DNA of 64,000 bases from Nannochloropsis salina CCMP1776 (Eukaryota; Sar; Eustigmatophyceae; Eustigmatales; Monodopsidaceae), in NCBI GenBank assembly GCA_004565275.1, contig SDOX01000121.1, forward strand, positions 215,800 through 279,799, read 5' to 3'. A model generated the notes under the pieces. It was given only the letters and a program-made list of their open reading frames with translations. It was not told the DNA's origin and made no database searches. The position numbers and the translations under genes are program-made. Positions 52,853-62,842 of this stretch are shown here, one piece after another (positions within the stretch are counted from its first letter, which is position 1; each line of letters opens with the position of its first letter).

Positions 52853-54127
52853 TCAGAGCAAGATCTTGTACTTCTCCGAGGGAGGCACCGCGTTCACCAC
52901 GACCCGGCCGTCGTAGGACAGTGAGGCGAAAAGGAAGGGGTCGCAGGCCGACCAGTCGACGGCGTAGACGCTCTCCTCGTGGTCTTGAATCGCCAGGACC
53001 CGCACGTCCGGGGCCTCTGGGCCCTCCTCCGGCTCCCACAAGGGCGCGGAGGAGATGGAGGAGATCCGCCACAGGTTCACCAGGTTGTCCGTGCCCGCAC
53101 TCAGGAGCAGCTGGTCGTGGCAGGGGTTGTATTTGACCGTCCAGACCCAATGGGCGTGCCCGGCCAGGCGCTTGACGGGGCCCTGGCCTGTCCGCCGGGT
53201 ATCCCAAAATTTGATAAGTCGGTCTTCCCCCCCCGTGACGAAGCAATAGGGCTTGGCATGGTTGAAATCCACGTCTTTGACACCGAATCGATGACAGAAA
53301 CCGCTGCTCTGCTCCGTTTCCGTCATCCCTGTGGCTTGCTCCATCCGCATATCCAAGTGCCTAATGCCTCGACCCTGCGCAATCGCTACTTTCCAAGGGT
53401 CGTGCGGGTCCCATGCCGCGGCCTGCACCTCCCCCTTTTCCTCCACGCCGAGGTCGAAATTACTCATTTCCTGGGCGTCGCTGCTTCCTTGAAGAGCGTA
53501 AAGTCTGGCCTTCTCCCCATCCACTGCCAGCACCTTACCATTGGTTTCTTGCTCCGGGCCCCATAACACGCACCGTACGCGCCCTCCTCCGTCTCTGCTT
53601 TTGCTGGGATCATTGTCTACCGGTAAAGTTATCAAGGGCTCCATAGATTGATCATGACTGCCTTTTATAAGCCTGTGTTGTGCTTTGGTACTCTTTTTCG
53701 CTCCCTCTCCTGCCAAAAAGGATGTCGTATATGCTTGCTGGGTCGGAGAGTGGCGAGTGGTTGACCGCGGCACATCTCCTGCATCTTTGGAAGGAGAGGA
53801 AGGCGGAGAGTGCGGGGACTCGGGTAATGATAATCGCCACAAGGTACAGAGGGGATCGGTGCCTCGACGAGTGGAGCTTGTAAAACATAGAGAAGAATCT
53901 CGAGGGGAAGGACTAATGTGCCATATCTCGCCAGGATGAGAATAAGCACTTGCTTCTCTTAATTTATTGGTTTCTTCGGAATATTCTAAGAGGAGAAGCT
54001 CGTTTTGGGGATAGTCACGTAAGCCCGCGGCCCCAACGAAGAAGCGATGGTGTTCGTGATCCCCTTTAACAGCTGCCAAACAACGGGATTGATTCTTGGC
54101 TCCATAGACGACGGCACCCGAATACAT
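52853..54127 (-). CDS. EIPR1: EIPR1-like WD40 protein
   Basis: A single exon of 424 residues from the ATG at 54127. The N-terminus VVYGAKNQSRCLAAV and the first blade HPGEIWHISPSPRDSS match the EIPR1/TSSC1 family. Later blades show VRCVLWGPEQ, KDVDFNHAKPYCFVTGGEDR with LIKFWDTRRTG, then HAHWVWTVKYNPCHDQLLLS. The family C-terminus ESVYAVDWSACDPFLFASLS, YDGRVVVN and KYKILL is almost exact. In animals EIPR1 links to the EARP and GARP tethering complexes and works in endosomal recycling and dense-core vesicle traffic. An unconserved Ser/Lys-rich loop of about 60 residues sits after the second blade. No leader is present, consistent with a cytosolic beta-propeller. Confidence 0.93.
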   Translation of the reverse strand: MYSGAVVYGAKNQSRCLAAVKGDHEHHRFFVGAAGLRDYPQNELLLLEYSEETNKLREASAYSHPGEIWHISPSPRDSSLCFTSSTRRGTDPLCTLWRLSLPESPHSPPSSPSKDAGDVPRSTTRHSPTQQAYTTSFLAGEGAKKSTKAQHRLIKGSHDQSMEPLITLPVDNDPSKSRDGGGRVRCVLWGPEQETNGKVLAVDGEKARLYALQGSSDAQEMSNFDLGVEEKGEVQAAAWDPHDPWKVAIAQGRGIRHLDMRMEQATGMTETEQSSGFCHRFGVKDVDFNHAKPYCFVTGGEDRLIKFWDTRRTGQGPVKRLAGHAHWVWTVKYNPCHDQLLLSAGTDNLVNLWRISSISSAPLWEPEEGPEAPDVRVLAIQDHEESVYAVDWSACDPFLFASLSYDGRVVVNAVPPSEKYKILL

Positions 54128-54954
54128 GACCTGTATGCGTGGTAGATAGATAAGTGAAACAGAATTTTAGACAGCCCTGGACGTGGTGAAGGGTTTCTGA
54201 GTCGTAATGGTCACGATTATGGTAGCTTGTGTCCTGCCGTTACCGTGCCGTTGGCGAGCCGTTAAATGTTGTCGGAGAAAGGAGACTCGACAATCGACAT
54301 GATACCTCAGCTCTTTACATGTTTAAACTTTGTCCAGAATATCAGGCTTATTAAACACAATAGAAGGATTCAAAATTCATCTGTTGCAAACCTGAGCTAT
54401 CATGCAATATTAATGTGAGTCCTGCATCTGCCTCATGTAGAAGGCAGAGAAGAGCCAACCTCCTGTGTCCTATTAGGTATTTCCCCCTCCGCGTATATCA
54501 TTTATTTCCTTCCAAGTAACATCTCTTTACTGGTCTCCCATGGTATAGGATGTTTATTGACGAAAGCTCCGTACTGTCCGACCATTGAAAAGAAGGGCCA
54601 CTGCGGCGACGGACATCAAAGATATGTCTCTCTTCAGTGGCCACCGTTGGTCAACGAAGAGCTTGTATGTCTGTGTCAATTAATGGAATGTAAATCCACA
54701 AAGCCGACCCATACAGACTATGGCATACGGTCTTAATACTTGTAAAATCTAAATGAAAGTGGGAAAATGATCGTCCGGCTAGTCGTCCTTTCAAAGCACG
54801 TGTAGGTGAAGGAGAGACGTTTTCCTGCTCTCCTTGGGAAGTAACCAGGTATGTAAATCTTTTGCATCATCACCACCAAACGAACGACACCATGAATTCT
54901 TTGAGATTATCTCTATTTGCTATTCACAGAAGTTTTTTTGACAACACATTTTCA
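54128..54954. other. Intergenic, no gene seen
   Basis: About 830 bp between the EIPR1 start (-) and the 3' end of the plastid SH3-like gene (-). It is AT-rich, with no open frame or repeat of note, and should contain the EIPR1 promoter. Confidence 0.35.
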
Positions 54955-55639
54955 TTATGCTGTCCGGTCATGGACCGCTAGCAACTTTATCAATTCAGCT
55001 TCGTTAAAAAAATTATAATTCTTATCTTTGCCGACTCCCAGTCTTCCCGCATTCAGGCCTTGATCTGCTACAAAATCTACTCGTATAGGCCCTTCGGTGC
55101 CGAGCTCAGCACAGCAACAATGAGGATCTACTTCGCATCTTATGGTTGTAAGAAAGGAGCCGCATGTTGGTTTTATTGCAGCATTTGAGATACTTCATCA
55201 TAGACAGCGAAACCATCACAAAATTAGACACACGTTTCAGATCGAGACGCAAGGCAAATGTTGACATAGTACGTATCAATAGATCAAGGCAAGCCTGGAG
55301 ATGTACTTACTTGACCCATGTCGTCGTGACAACCCCCTCCAGTCCGCCCCAGTCCATGCCATCTAAAAAAGTGCCGGGTTGGACGCGTACGAGGTCACCC
55401 ACTTCAAAATCACGCACCATGCTCCCGTCCCTCATTGTAACAGATCCACTTCGGTAGCGCCGGCTTTTGACACCCAAGTAATACAGCGGCGTGATCTTCC
55501 AGCCAGGCACGAAGTTCAACCTTGAAAACGATGCAAGGGATATTACTCGGTGCTGTGCAACCACGACCGAAAAGGCGGAAGTGGACGCCCTTAATCCAAA
55601 CAAAACCAAAACGTCGATCAGCAATACCGCATGCCTCAT
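54955..55639 (-). CDS. Small plastid-targeted SH3-like protein (FtrV/NdhS-like fold)
   Basis: Exon 1 (55639-55311) and exon 2 (55138-54955) join through GTAAGT and an AAG acceptor to 513 bp exactly in frame, 170 residues. The leader is a signal peptide (RHAVLLIDVLVLFGLRAST) ending in STSAF, a near-perfect ASAFAP motif, so import into the complex plastid is strongly indicated. The mature part reads DFEVGDLVRVQPGTF, then GGLEGVVTTTWVK-CEVD across the splice, GPIRVDFVAD and a charged end FFNEAELIKLL. This is the pattern of short SH3-like beta barrels such as the variable chain of ferredoxin-thioredoxin reductase or the NDH subunit NdhS; which, if either, cannot be settled by eye. Three adjacent Cys (HCCC) are unusual. 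An upstream in-frame ATG at 55687 would spoil the signal peptide. Confidence 0.72.
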
Positions 55640-56680
55640 TTTTGAATTGAAGGAGAAATCATTCAGTCTCGGTATGCCGTCCCTCATTTGGCTGTAAATG
55701 CACGCCTGTGGAAGAGAGATTGATCAGAAAATAACCTCCCCTCTTCTTTGCAATCTCGTTGCTCCTACTGTGCCTCTGCTCGCGCGGTGTATATCTGCCG
55801 TAACCCGTCAAGCAATCACCAGGGTACTTTCAAAGCACTCGTATGCCATCTAGTTTGGAGTTTCACAGTGCGAGCGCTTGAAGGCGTCGTTGAAGAAGCG
55901 GGCGACTGCCTTGTGGGCGATTTTTCTCAGCGCTGGACTTGTGAGACACGTGCTCTTCCATACGGCAGGCTGTAAAGGTTTGAGTGGATAAAAATCGAGC
56001 GAGAAAAAGATTTGGGCGCATTTTCTCGTCAAGAAATGCAAGTAATTGCTGTAGAGTATATAATTTCTTGCCATTTAGAACGGATTAAATATGGGCCGAT
56101 CGAATGCCTTGTATCGAATCTCAATCCTCCTCAAATATCTTACGCACAATTTACGAAAACATTCCCAAAATGCACTCACGTTGATTGTTCATCACCAATT
56201 CTTTGTTGTGCTCCAGCGCACAAGTCCCCCTGGACGGGGAAACGACAAACATAACATTGTGAGCCCGTCTGGTCTATCTGACCAGTTCGTGCTCGCCCGC
56301 AAGCTTCATCCATGCAATTACGAGCAAAGCAAGTCTTTACCTATGGGCTTCATATATATACACATTTCAAATAATTAGACATATCATAGCCCCGCAACGG
56401 ACGGCAAAAGGCACCTTAAAGGCACCTTGGCGTTTGCTTACTACTTACTATACCAGCACTTTCGCAGACACATGCAACAGTGATCACTCTTCCCGCATGT
56501 GTCTCGATGTAGAAATGTATTCAGATATATTCTCGCACATTTTAAAGTCTCAAGCCTCCCTCAAGACCACCTCGAAGTCCGAATCATTCCTTCTGCCAAC
56601 ACATCGCATCCCTAGGCGATATACGCCCCTGGCTGCGTTTCCCTTACCGGCCCTTCTTCTCCTTCCCTGTCCCCGTGTCG
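55640..56680. other. Intergenic, no gene seen
   Basis: About 1.04 kb between the plastid-protein start (-) and the stop of the F-box gene (-). It is AT-rich. Short frames occur on both strands, none with a domain or leader. Confidence 0.35.
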
Positions 56681-58747
56681 TCATACATACGTCCGGCTGC
56701 GGAGGACGTGCGCCATAACGCCCCATACTAATGTCCAGGCAATGCCTATCACGCCCTGACTCAGCTTTCGCCCCATCCATCGCTCGAGCGCCCGCGCCTC
56801 TAACCCCCCTTCCTCCCCCCGGAGCCACTCCTGCCTCCGCAGCAGCAGCTGTCTCGCGTCCCCCCCTCCTTTATCCTTCCTCCTCCTCCTCGTTCCTCGC
56901 CCTCCCCTCTCGCGTCCTCCCCGCCTGCCTTCCTCCCCCCCCGGGCCCGCCAAGGGGCTGTCCACCAACTCCTCCAACAAGAGCCCGTCGTAGACTTTCA
57001 CCTCGGGCAGAAACCCGCCCTCAACCCCTCCTTCCCTCACTTCCTCATTCTCCTGCCCCCCACACCCTTCCTCCCCCGCCCGGCCTCCTTTCATCACCTT
57101 CTCCAGCGCCATTAAGCCCAGCGCGTGGAAATCGTTCCCGGTCAAGTCGATCGCGTGCAAGCGTGCCAACACAGGCGATCGTCTCAACGCCGCGGCCAAG
57201 GCATGCATCCCCGCGTCCCCAATGCTATTGTTCGACAGCTCCAGCCGTTCCAGTGTGGCCATGGGCCCTTCCTCTCTCCCCCCTCCCCCTCCCTTGCACA
57301 CGTGCTCGGCAAAGGCTACCATGCCCGTGTCGCCGAGGTCGTTCCAGGCCAAGTTTAAGCATTGAAGCGACGTGGTTTGGGCGGTCAAGACCCGAGCCAA
57401 GGCCATTGCCCCCGGCGCCGCGACCCAGTTCCCCGACACATCCAGACAACGCAATCGAGAACAACGTCCCTCCTCCAAGGCCCGCCCCAACGCCTGGACT
57501 CCTCGGTTGCCGACGTAGTTCTTGCTCAGATTCAGGCTCGTCAAGCAGGAGGCAGGACTGGCCACAGGACCCCCGGCAGACAAGGCGGCTGCCAAAGCCT
57601 CCACGCCTGCATTTCCGATTTTGTTGCTTTCTAATTCCAAACGTGCCAAGCGGGGCAACTTCCCACGGCCAATCACCAGGGACGCGAAGGCCTCCAGGCT
57701 CTCGTCCGTCATGCCCGTGTAGCTCAACCACAACTCCTCCATGCGCGCCCCTGTCTCCATTGTCGCCAACGTCTCACACAGCAACCCTCTGCTGCCTCCC
57801 GCTGCTTCCCCTCCCCGCCTGCTCTCCCCCACGGAGCCCAGATCGTTGTCAGCCAGGTCCAATACCCTGAGGTATATCCCCGCCCCGGTCAAGGCGGTCA
57901 ATAGCCTGGCCACCCCTTGTGCCGTTAATTGGTTTTGGGAGAGCTTCAAGACACGAAGCCGAGAAAAGAGGCCAGAAGAGGTCATAGCGAAGGAAGAGGA
58001 GGAAGGGGAAGAAGAGGAGGAGGAGACGGAGGGGGGCAAGAAGGCCGTCACCTCGCGCGCCATCGCCTCCAAACTCGCGTCGCTCAGATTGTTCCCGTCC
58101 AGATTCAAGCATTCCAGCTCTGTCAATCTTCCTATTCCATGCCATAGCAAGGCAAGGTGATCATCATCTAATCCCAAGCCGACCATATGAAGCTCCCGGA
58201 GGCGCGGTAGCAGGGGCCTCCCAACATCAAACGGCCAGGGCAGGTTCTCCACCGCCGGGAAGTAGGATTCACGGACAGAACGAGGGGGAAAAAGCCTTGT
58301 CAAAGGATGGGTGGAGGCATTGCAGACGGAAAAGCTTTTTCCTCCGGGGCCCAAATGCAGGCATTCCAGGCATGCAAAAGCCGACCAATCCACCATATCG
58401 GAGCGTGGGAACGGAAGTTGAAGGCGTCGCAGGGTCTTAGGAAAGGCTCTGTAGTGACGTTTGCCCACCAAACGACAGCAAAGAACGTCTTTGACGGGGA
58501 GAAAGGACGCCATAACAGTCAGCAACGACTCCGGCAATCCAATCAGGGGATCGTCCGCAGTCTTGGCATATTCATGCTTTGAGCCTTGCCCGCACGTCCT
58601 GGATGCTACAGAGTGTGACAAGGACATTCCAGACACAGAATCCGTGCACGTCTGATCATGTTCGCGGCTATCACGGTACGCAATGACAGAGCGGGTCAAC
58701 GGCGCGTCCCTGCTTTCCTCATTCAGGCGGGCACATCGCGGGGTCAT
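56681..58747 (-). CDS. F-box protein with leucine-rich repeats
   Basis: A single exon of 688 residues. An F-box-like segment at residues about 67-110 (LIGLPESLLTVMASFLPVKD and CCRLVGKRHYRAF) should bind Skp1 in an SCF ubiquitin ligase. It is followed by at least nine ribonuclease-inhibitor-type leucine-rich repeats, each with LxxLxLxxNxLxxxG spacing. Examples are LECLNLDGNNLSDASLEAMA, LRVLKLSQNQLTAQGVARLL, LASLNL-like LTSLNLSKNYVGNRGVQALG and LERLELSNNSIGDAGMHALA. The C-terminus holds an Arg/Gly/Glu-rich segment encoded by purine-rich DNA, then a hydrophobic stretch (GVIGIAWTLVWGVMAHVL) that might be a tail anchor. The substrate is unknown. The same repeats occur in NLR-like and RanGAP-like proteins, but the F-box favours ubiquitin ligase function. 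Confidence 0.85.
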   Translation of the reverse strand: MTPRCARLNEESRDAPLTRSVIAYRDSREHDQTCTDSVSGMSLSHSVASRTCGQGSKHEYAKTADDPLIGLPESLLTVMASFLPVKDVLCCRLVGKRHYRAFPKTLRRLQLPFPRSDMVDWSAFACLECLHLGPGGKSFSVCNASTHPLTRLFPPRSVRESYFPAVENLPWPFDVGRPLLPRLRELHMVGLGLDDDHLALLWHGIGRLTELECLNLDGNNLSDASLEAMAREVTAFLPPSVSSSSSSPSSSSFAMTSSGLFSRLRVLKLSQNQLTAQGVARLLTALTGAGIYLRVLDLADNDLGSVGESRRGGEAAGGSRGLLCETLATMETGARMEELWLSYTGMTDESLEAFASLVIGRGKLPRLARLELESNKIGNAGVEALAAALSAGGPVASPASCLTSLNLSKNYVGNRGVQALGRALEEGRCSRLRCLDVSGNWVAAPGAMALARVLTAQTTSLQCLNLAWNDLGDTGMVAFAEHVCKGGGGGREEGPMATLERLELSNNSIGDAGMHALAAALRRSPVLARLHAIDLTGNDFHALGLMALEKVMKGGRAGEEGCGGQENEEVREGGVEGGFLPEVKVYDGLLLEELVDSPLAGPGGEEGRRGGRERGGRGTRRRRKDKGGGDARQLLLRRQEWLRGEEGGLEARALERWMGRKLSQGVIGIAWTLVWGVMAHVLRSRTYV

Positions 58748-59458
58748 AGAGGTATCAGCCCCTTGAGGGGCACGGAAATGCCGGCGAAATCGATTGCTGC
58801 GTGTACCGTCAAGGAATGGATGCCTACGTGAGTAAAAGAATATGCAGGGCTGTGTCAGTCGAAAGGATCAGCATGGCAAAGGCAACAGGTAATGAAGCAA
58901 GCATGCTGATCCCGAGAAAAGGGGGAACAACAGCAAAAGTATCCAGAGAGTGGACACATGCCGCACCCAAATAATGTCAAATGACTAGAGTGCTACCCCT
59001 CTTCCACGCCCCTTCTTTCTGCATCGTGTGGGTGGGTGCTCGGAAGTCTTCCTGACAAATAGCGAGGTAATGTGGAATACCAAATCAGGCGCATGGCCAC
59101 AACGAGTGAAAGCGCAAGCGATCGTGCTGTTGCCTCGGCGGCTCTACGAGAGCCTGCCAGCGATTACAACTTATTAAAGCAGAAAATGTGCAACGACCTC
59201 AAATTTTATTGCAAACAAAAACAATCAGGCACAACATGATTGCTGTTTCATGTCCAATGACAGGGTTGTTGATTCCATCTCTGTCAATCGACGAGGGATA
59301 CATGCGTCCTTGGCAAAGCATGAGGAGGTTGTCGTAGTGGTACACTAATATCAACTCCAGGACGTTCCATTGCCCCAGACACATGCAAATATACTAGCCT
59401 CAACGAGCCCATTTCGTCCTAGCATCATCATCCTTGCGCTCAAGTCTCTCATGTCAGA
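58748..59458. other. Intergenic, no gene seen
   Basis: About 710 bp between the F-box gene start (-) and the phosphoglycerate kinase stop (-). It carries the F-box promoter and the kinase 3' end. No other feature is visible. Confidence 0.35.
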
Positions 59459-60739
59459 TTACTTGGCATTGTCCAGGACCTCCACACCTGGCAGTAGTTT
59501 GCCTTCCACAAATTCCAACATAGCGCCCCCACCCGTCGACACATGAGAGATTTTGTCAAAAAGACCCAGTTTCTGCACAGACACCAGGGAGTCTCCTCCA
59601 CCCACTACGGCCAGCCCTCCTTTCTGGGACAAAAATGCCGCCATCCGCGTCACGGCGTCGGTACCCAGGGCGTAGCGCGGAACCTCGATCACCCCCATGG
59701 GCCCGTTCCAAAAGAAAGTCTTGGCGTCCTTGATCTCGTTATGAAAGTCCCCCACCGTCAAAGGACCAATGTCCACCCCTACCCCATCGCCTTGGTACGT
59801 GGCCACGTCCGCGTGCAAGGCCTTGCTCTGGTTCGCTTCCGCCACATCGGGCGCGACCACAAAGTCTCGTGGCAACACGACCTTCACCCCTTTGGCCTCC
59901 GCCTTGTCCAGGAATGCCTTGGCCATGGGCACCAGGTCCTCCTCCACCAGGCTCCGCCCAATCTCACGGCCCAAGGCCTTGTTGAACGTGAACATCATGC
60001 CTCCCCCGATCAAGATGGTGTCGCACGTCGCCAGCAGGGACTCGAGCACCGGGAGCTTCGTCGAGACCTTGGAGCCCCCAATACAGGCCACGACCGGGTG
60101 CTCCGGTGCGGCCATGATGCTGCCCAGCGCTGTCAACTCCTTGTCCAGCAGCAATCCCGCTACCTTGTGCGCCACAAATTTGGTGATGCCATGCGTGGAG
60201 GCATGCGCCCGATGGGCCGCACCGAAGGCGTCATTCACGTAGATCTCCGCTCCCGACACCTCTCGCAATTGTTTGGCATACAAATCGTCGTTCTTGCTCT
60301 CACCTGCATGGAACCGGGTATTTTCCAAGAGAACCACCTCTCCAGCCGTCGCTTCCCGCACGAAAGCCGCCGTCGCCGCTCCCGCCGAGTCAGGGGCTAG
60401 GCGCACGGGGACACGTACGACCTCCTCCAAGACGGAAGCCACGGGCGTCAAGCGCTGACCCTCCACCACCACTCCTTTCGGCCGCCCCAAATGGCTGCTG
60501 ACTATCACTTTGGCCCCCTGGTCGAGGAGGAAGCGAATGGTCGGGGCCGACAGGGCAATGCGAGTCCGGTCCTGCACAGTGCCATTTTTGACGGGGACAT
60601 TCAGATCGGCGCGGACAAGGACACGTTGGCCCTGGAGTGATACCTCTTTGGCCAAGTCAGCAATTGTTTTCTTTTTGGGTGTGCCTGGTGATGCCGCAAC
60701 CAGCCCCCGGCGTAAGAGGGTCGTGGGCGGCCAGCGCAT
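59459..60739 (-). CDS. PGK: Phosphoglycerate kinase, probably mitochondrial
   Basis: A single exon of 426 residues. The enzyme interconverts 1,3-bisphosphoglycerate plus ADP and 3-phosphoglycerate plus ATP. Conserved elements in order: VLVRADLNVPVKNG (substrate Arg and Asp), SSHLGRPKG, LLENTRFHAGE, YVNDAFGAAHRAHAST, ACIGGSKVSTKLPVLESLL, the nucleotide loop FFWNGPMGVIE and the terminal VVGGGDSLVSVQKLG with STGGGAMLEFVEGK. The first 24 residues (MRWPPTTLLRRGLVAASPGT) are basic, hydroxylated and lack acidic residues, as in a mitochondrial presequence. There is no signal peptide or ASAF motif, so it is not the plastid isoform. Stramenopiles are known to run the lower half of glycolysis in mitochondria, which fits. 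It stands head-to-head with the MTD1 gene. Confidence 0.95.
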   Translation of the reverse strand: MRWPPTTLLRRGLVAASPGTPKKKTIADLAKEVSLQGQRVLVRADLNVPVKNGTVQDRTRIALSAPTIRFLLDQGAKVIVSSHLGRPKGVVVEGQRLTPVASVLEEVVRVPVRLAPDSAGAATAAFVREATAGEVVLLENTRFHAGESKNDDLYAKQLREVSGAEIYVNDAFGAAHRAHASTHGITKFVAHKVAGLLLDKELTALGSIMAAPEHPVVACIGGSKVSTKLPVLESLLATCDTILIGGGMMFTFNKALGREIGRSLVEEDLVPMAKAFLDKAEAKGVKVVLPRDFVVAPDVAEANQSKALHADVATYQGDGVGVDIGPLTVGDFHNEIKDAKTFFWNGPMGVIEVPRYALGTDAVTRMAAFLSQKGGLAVVGGGDSLVSVQKLGLFDKISHVSTGGGAMLEFVEGKLLPGVEVLDNAK

Positions 60740-61528
60740 GGGAAGTGCAGAGAGGAAACAGAGAGGGTTCTCGATCTAGACGAACAAGCCTGTGCCGTGG
60801 CAGGGAGTGAATCAAGCGCTTTCCTTCAAGAACCAAATGCTGTTGTCCAAGATCGACAAGGATGCCATTTTCTTTGTCATGATGATATGGGATAGAATCC
60901 GAATAAGGCATGCGGTAGTAGTTGCGTGCTCGGAAAGAAATTCATGGCATTGGGAGAAGGTCGGTTATAAGAGCTCCAAGCGATATGAGGAAACAGATCA
61001 AATGCTTGCACTTTTTTCTCCTCCTCCTTAAGTGCGTGCCTTTTGGGTCTTACAACACCTCGAACTATCCACGGGCGGTACCCCTGGACAAAATCTGTAC
61101 AACAGGCCCTACATGATCGTATTGTGTCATTTCCCTTCAGGACAGCGCCCCTGAACGGGTTTGGACATCGCGGCTTGAGACTGTTTTTTTAATAACTTAT
61201 TTTTTTCAGTGCGGAACAAATGCGACGGAGCTTCAATTTTAATTCCGGCAATATTCTTTCACGGCATAAGCTTGCGTTGCGCATGATGGGGGAATATCTT
61301 CTGGGCGTTGCCCACGAAGCCTGATCTAGAAGTGTTGTACACTGTGCAACTCTTCTTGAATCTTGTCGCGGTCTTAGTCTACGATGAAAAAAACCCCGCG
61401 TGCCTCCGAAAGGGCCCAAATTAAAATACCCTGTGAACCCGTTTTCACTTAACAGGTTTTGTCATTTGGAATAGACGGCCTCATTCTTGTTGACGCTGCT
61501 TTCCTCCGGTGCTTATTGATCCCTCGTC
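60740..61528. promoter_or_regulatory. Divergent promoter region
   Basis: This 790-bp interval separates the phosphoglycerate kinase (-) and methylenetetrahydrofolate dehydrogenase (+) starts. It should hold both promoters; no specific motif was recognised and no frame in it looks coding. Confidence 0.4.
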
Positions 61529-62803
61529 ATGGGTTCGACAGAGCCCATAGCAAACGGTAACGGGGCCGCTGCTCCTTTAGGGCCCGCGGTGAAAGTCGAC
61601 GTGACAGAAATCGCGAAACCTTACAGGGAGGAGGTTCGTGCGATCATCCACGACAGATACGGGGGTGTTGGCCCGAAGCTGGTGGCTTTCTTGGCAAATA
61701 CCGTACGTTCCATAGGGGGATGAAGAGGCTCTGAAAAGGGCGTGGGGGACGACGGAGCTCCCGATTGTCTCTCTTTCGGCGTTGCATTCAGTTACTCAAT
61801 ATGAATCGTGTATCGAAGAGTGTGTGAAGTCCTGGCAGCCCATTTTTAAAATCCCCGCTCTTGCTTGGTCCCATTTTGACCCTCCCTTCCTCCGGGCCCC
61901 GGATTTCCACAGGACCCTTACGCCCGACAGTACGCCGAGTGGACGGGCCGGGCCTGCGAGGCTGACGGCATACGATACGAGCTCCGCATCATCAACGAGA
62001 ACGAGCTGGAACAGAAACTGTACGAAGCAAACGAGGACGCCAGCGTGCACGGCATCCTCATCTACTACCCGGTTTTTGGCTTCTTCCCCTCGTTCTACGG
62101 GGGCTCCATGGATGACTACCTACGCGACTCCGTTTCCTTCAAGAAAGACGTGGAAGGTCTGTCCTTCACATACCGATTCAATCTCTATCGGAATATTCGC
62201 TTCATGGACGCCGCCACCTCCGCCCCTGCCCGCGGCCCTGAACTGAAATGCCTGCTCCCATGCACCGCCCTCAGCGTAGTGAAGATCCTGGAAAGCATCG
62301 GTGGGTACGACCTGAGCCTTCCGGTCGGTGAGAGGATGACAGGTAAGACGGTCAGCATCATCAACCGGAGCGAGATCGTGGGCCGGCCGTTGGGCGCCCT
62401 CTTAGCCAACGACGGCGCCGACATCTACAGCGTGGACATCGACTCCATCTACCACTTCCGCCGGGGGCAGCTCCTGCAAACGTCCGAGACCCCCGAAAGC
62501 GCGGTGCGTCGGTCGGACGTGATCGTCTGCGGCGTTCCAGTCAAGGACTACAAGCTCCCGACGGCCTGGGTGAAGCCGGGGGCCATCGTGGTCAACGTGG
62601 CGAGCTACAAGAATGTGGACGAGGAGGCTCTGTTGCAGGTCCCGGGCGTAAAATTCGTGCCCTTGGTGGGGAAAGTGACGATTGCCATGTTGGAGCGGAA
62701 TTTGATGCGGCTGTTCGCGCAATATCACGCCGAGGCCGCGCCGGGGAAGGACTTTCGGTACTACTTGGAAAACCGACCACCCGCTCAGGAGGGACCAAAG
62801 TAG
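61529..62803 (+). CDS. NAD-dependent methylenetetrahydrofolate dehydrogenase, MTD1 type
   Basis: Exons 61529-61702 and 61913-62803 join in phase 0 to 354 residues. The enzyme oxidises 5,10-methylenetetrahydrofolate to the methenyl form in one-carbon metabolism. The splice rebuilds LVAFLANT-DPYARQYAEWTG, the start of the folate domain. VHGILIYYPVFGFFPSFYGG, KDVEGLSFTYRFNLYRNIRF and LLPCTALSVVKILESI follow. The nucleotide domain carries INRSEIVGRPLGALLANDGA, GVPVKDYKLPTAWVKPGAIV and the closing PLVGKVTIAMLERNLMRL. This layout is that of yeast Mtd1, a monofunctional NAD enzyme that lacks the bifunctional cyclohydrolase chemistry of FolD. No organellar leader is visible, so cytosolic action is likely. 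Confidence 0.93.
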
Positions 62804-62842
62804 GGAGGGAGGGAGGGGGAGAGGGAGGGAGGGAGGGAGGGT
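62801..62842. repeat. GGGA tetranucleotide microsatellite
   Basis: An interrupted GGGA run directly follows the MTD1 stop codon, in the 3' untranslated region. Confidence 0.75.
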
